In this document: positions 6,084-6,607 of the stretch, piece after piece
Numbering within the stretch: position 1 is the first letter of the stretch
How the letters are laid out: the number at the start of each line of letters is the position of its first letter
Program-made: the position numbers and the translations under genes
Notes under the pieces: model-generated
What the model was told of the DNA's origin: nothing
Seen by the model: the letters and a program-made list of their open reading frames with translations, nothing else
The model's database searches: none
Assembly: GCA_025964075.1 (NCBI GenBank)
Contig: JAOPZQ010000384.1
Span: forward strand, 1-6,607
Source of the DNA: Solirubrobacterales bacterium
GTDB taxonomy: Bacteria; Actinomycetota; Thermoleophilia; Solirubrobacterales; Solirubrobacteraceae
Direction of reading: 5' to 3'
DNA: 6,607 nt

Positions 6084-6607
6084 TCCCCGCGGAGTTCGAC
6101 TACACCGCGCCCGCGACGCTCGACGAGGCGCTGCAGGCGCTCGCCGGCGGCGGCGAGGACGCGAAGATCCTCGCGGGTGGGCATTCGCTCCTCCCGTTGA
6201 TGAAGCTGCGGCTCGCCGCGCCGACGCTCCTCGTGGACCTGGGCCGCGTGCCCGGCCTGCGCGGCGCGGAGCGGGCGAACGGCGGCTGGCGCATCGGCGC
6301 GATGACCCGCCACGTGGACCTCCAGAACCGGGAGGAGCACGGGCTCGTCGGGCGCGCGACCGCCACGATCGCCGACCAGCAGGTGCGCAACCGCGGGACG
6401 ATCGGCGGCTCGATCGTCCACGGCGACCCGGCTTCGGATCTCCCGGCCGTGCTCCTCGCCTCCGGCGGCTCGGTGACCGCCCGCGGCGCGGGCGGCGCCG
6501 AGCGGACGATCGCGGCGGCCGACCTGTTCGAGGACTACCTGACGACCTCGGTGCAGGCGGGCGAGATCGTCACGGCGGTCACCTTCCCGGCGCTCGAGGG
6601 CTACGGC
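6080..6607 (+). CDS. Molybdenum hydroxylase medium subunit, FAD-binding (CoxM-like), 3' end outside window
   Basis: The first 176 codons are visible, with no stop before the window ends; CoxM-type subunits are usually about 280-300 residues, so roughly 60% is present. This subunit would hold FAD, which takes electrons from the [2Fe-2S] clusters and passes them to an acceptor such as a quinone, NAD+ or oxygen (not known here). Two family FAD-binding motifs are clear: AGGHSLLPLMKLRL (32-45) and TIGGSIVHGDPASDLPA (107-123). They belong to the FAD_binding_5 / PCMH fold. The GTG start is supported by GGGAGGT upstream, by the N-terminus IPAEFDYTAP typical of the family, and by the 4-nt overlap with the large-subunit stop. 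The missing C-terminal CO_deh_flav_C-type domain should follow to the right. Family assignment is strong; electron acceptor and substrate are unknown. Confidence 0.93.
   Translation, partial: MIPAEFDYTAPATLDEALQALAGGGEDAKILAGGHSLLPLMKLRLAAPTLLVDLGRVPGLRGAERANGGWRIGAMTRHVDLQNREEHGLVGRATATIADQQVRNRGTIGGSIVHGDPASDLPAVLLASGGSVTARGAGGAERTIAAADLFEDYLTTSVQAGEIVTAVTFPALEGYG

Noticed and set aside
3199..6607. Operon as an aerobic carbon-monoxide dehydrogenase (coxSLM)
   Set aside because: The subunits are homologous, but the large subunit lacks the Cu-binding Cys of the AYRCSFR loop and the gene order is that of form II proteins, so CO oxidation should not be assigned from homology alone.

Overview
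The window is GC-rich (roughly 70% by eye) bacterial DNA with strong G/C third-position bias. GC content, gene content and the secreted PASTA/Ig-like protein suggest an actinobacterium, perhaps Thermoleophilia/Solirubrobacterales. That placement is inference; no rRNA or other marker is present. There are five protein genes, two cut by the window edges. I see no tRNA, rRNA, CRISPR array, insertion sequence or phage gene.

Left part (1-1202, + strand): the C-terminal part of a calcineurin-unrelated, alkaline-phosphatase-superfamily phosphoesterase, of the type usually fused behind a YncE-like beta-propeller. It converges on a minus-strand gene (3083-1239) for a 614-residue exported protein. That protein has a signal peptide, about 430 residues I cannot assign, an Ig-like domain and one C-terminal PASTA domain. 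A 14-bp GC-rich inverted repeat (1226-1261) lies at the convergence point and probably ends transcription.

Middle (3084-3198): a 115-nt divergent intergenic region carrying the 5' ends of two oppositely oriented genes, a perfect 8-bp palindrome and a small inverted repeat.

Right part (3199-6607, + strand): a tightly coupled operon for a three-subunit molybdenum hydroxylase of the xanthine oxidase / CO-dehydrogenase family, in the order small [2Fe-2S] subunit, large Mo-cofactor subunit, medium FAD subunit (cut by the window end). Stop and start codons overlap by 4 nt at both junctions (ATGA, GTGA), so translation is probably coupled and the subunits made in step. Electrons would pass from Mo to two [2Fe-2S] clusters to FAD to an acceptor. 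The S-L-M order and the active-site loop AIRGAGR (no copper-binding Cys) place it with the 'form II' CoxL-like hydroxylases rather than proven aerobic CO dehydrogenases. Its substrate cannot be read from the sequence.

I see no clearly new multi-gene system. The points most worth a second look are the variant active-site loop, the exported protein with an unassigned main region, and the hairpin that overlaps its stop codon.
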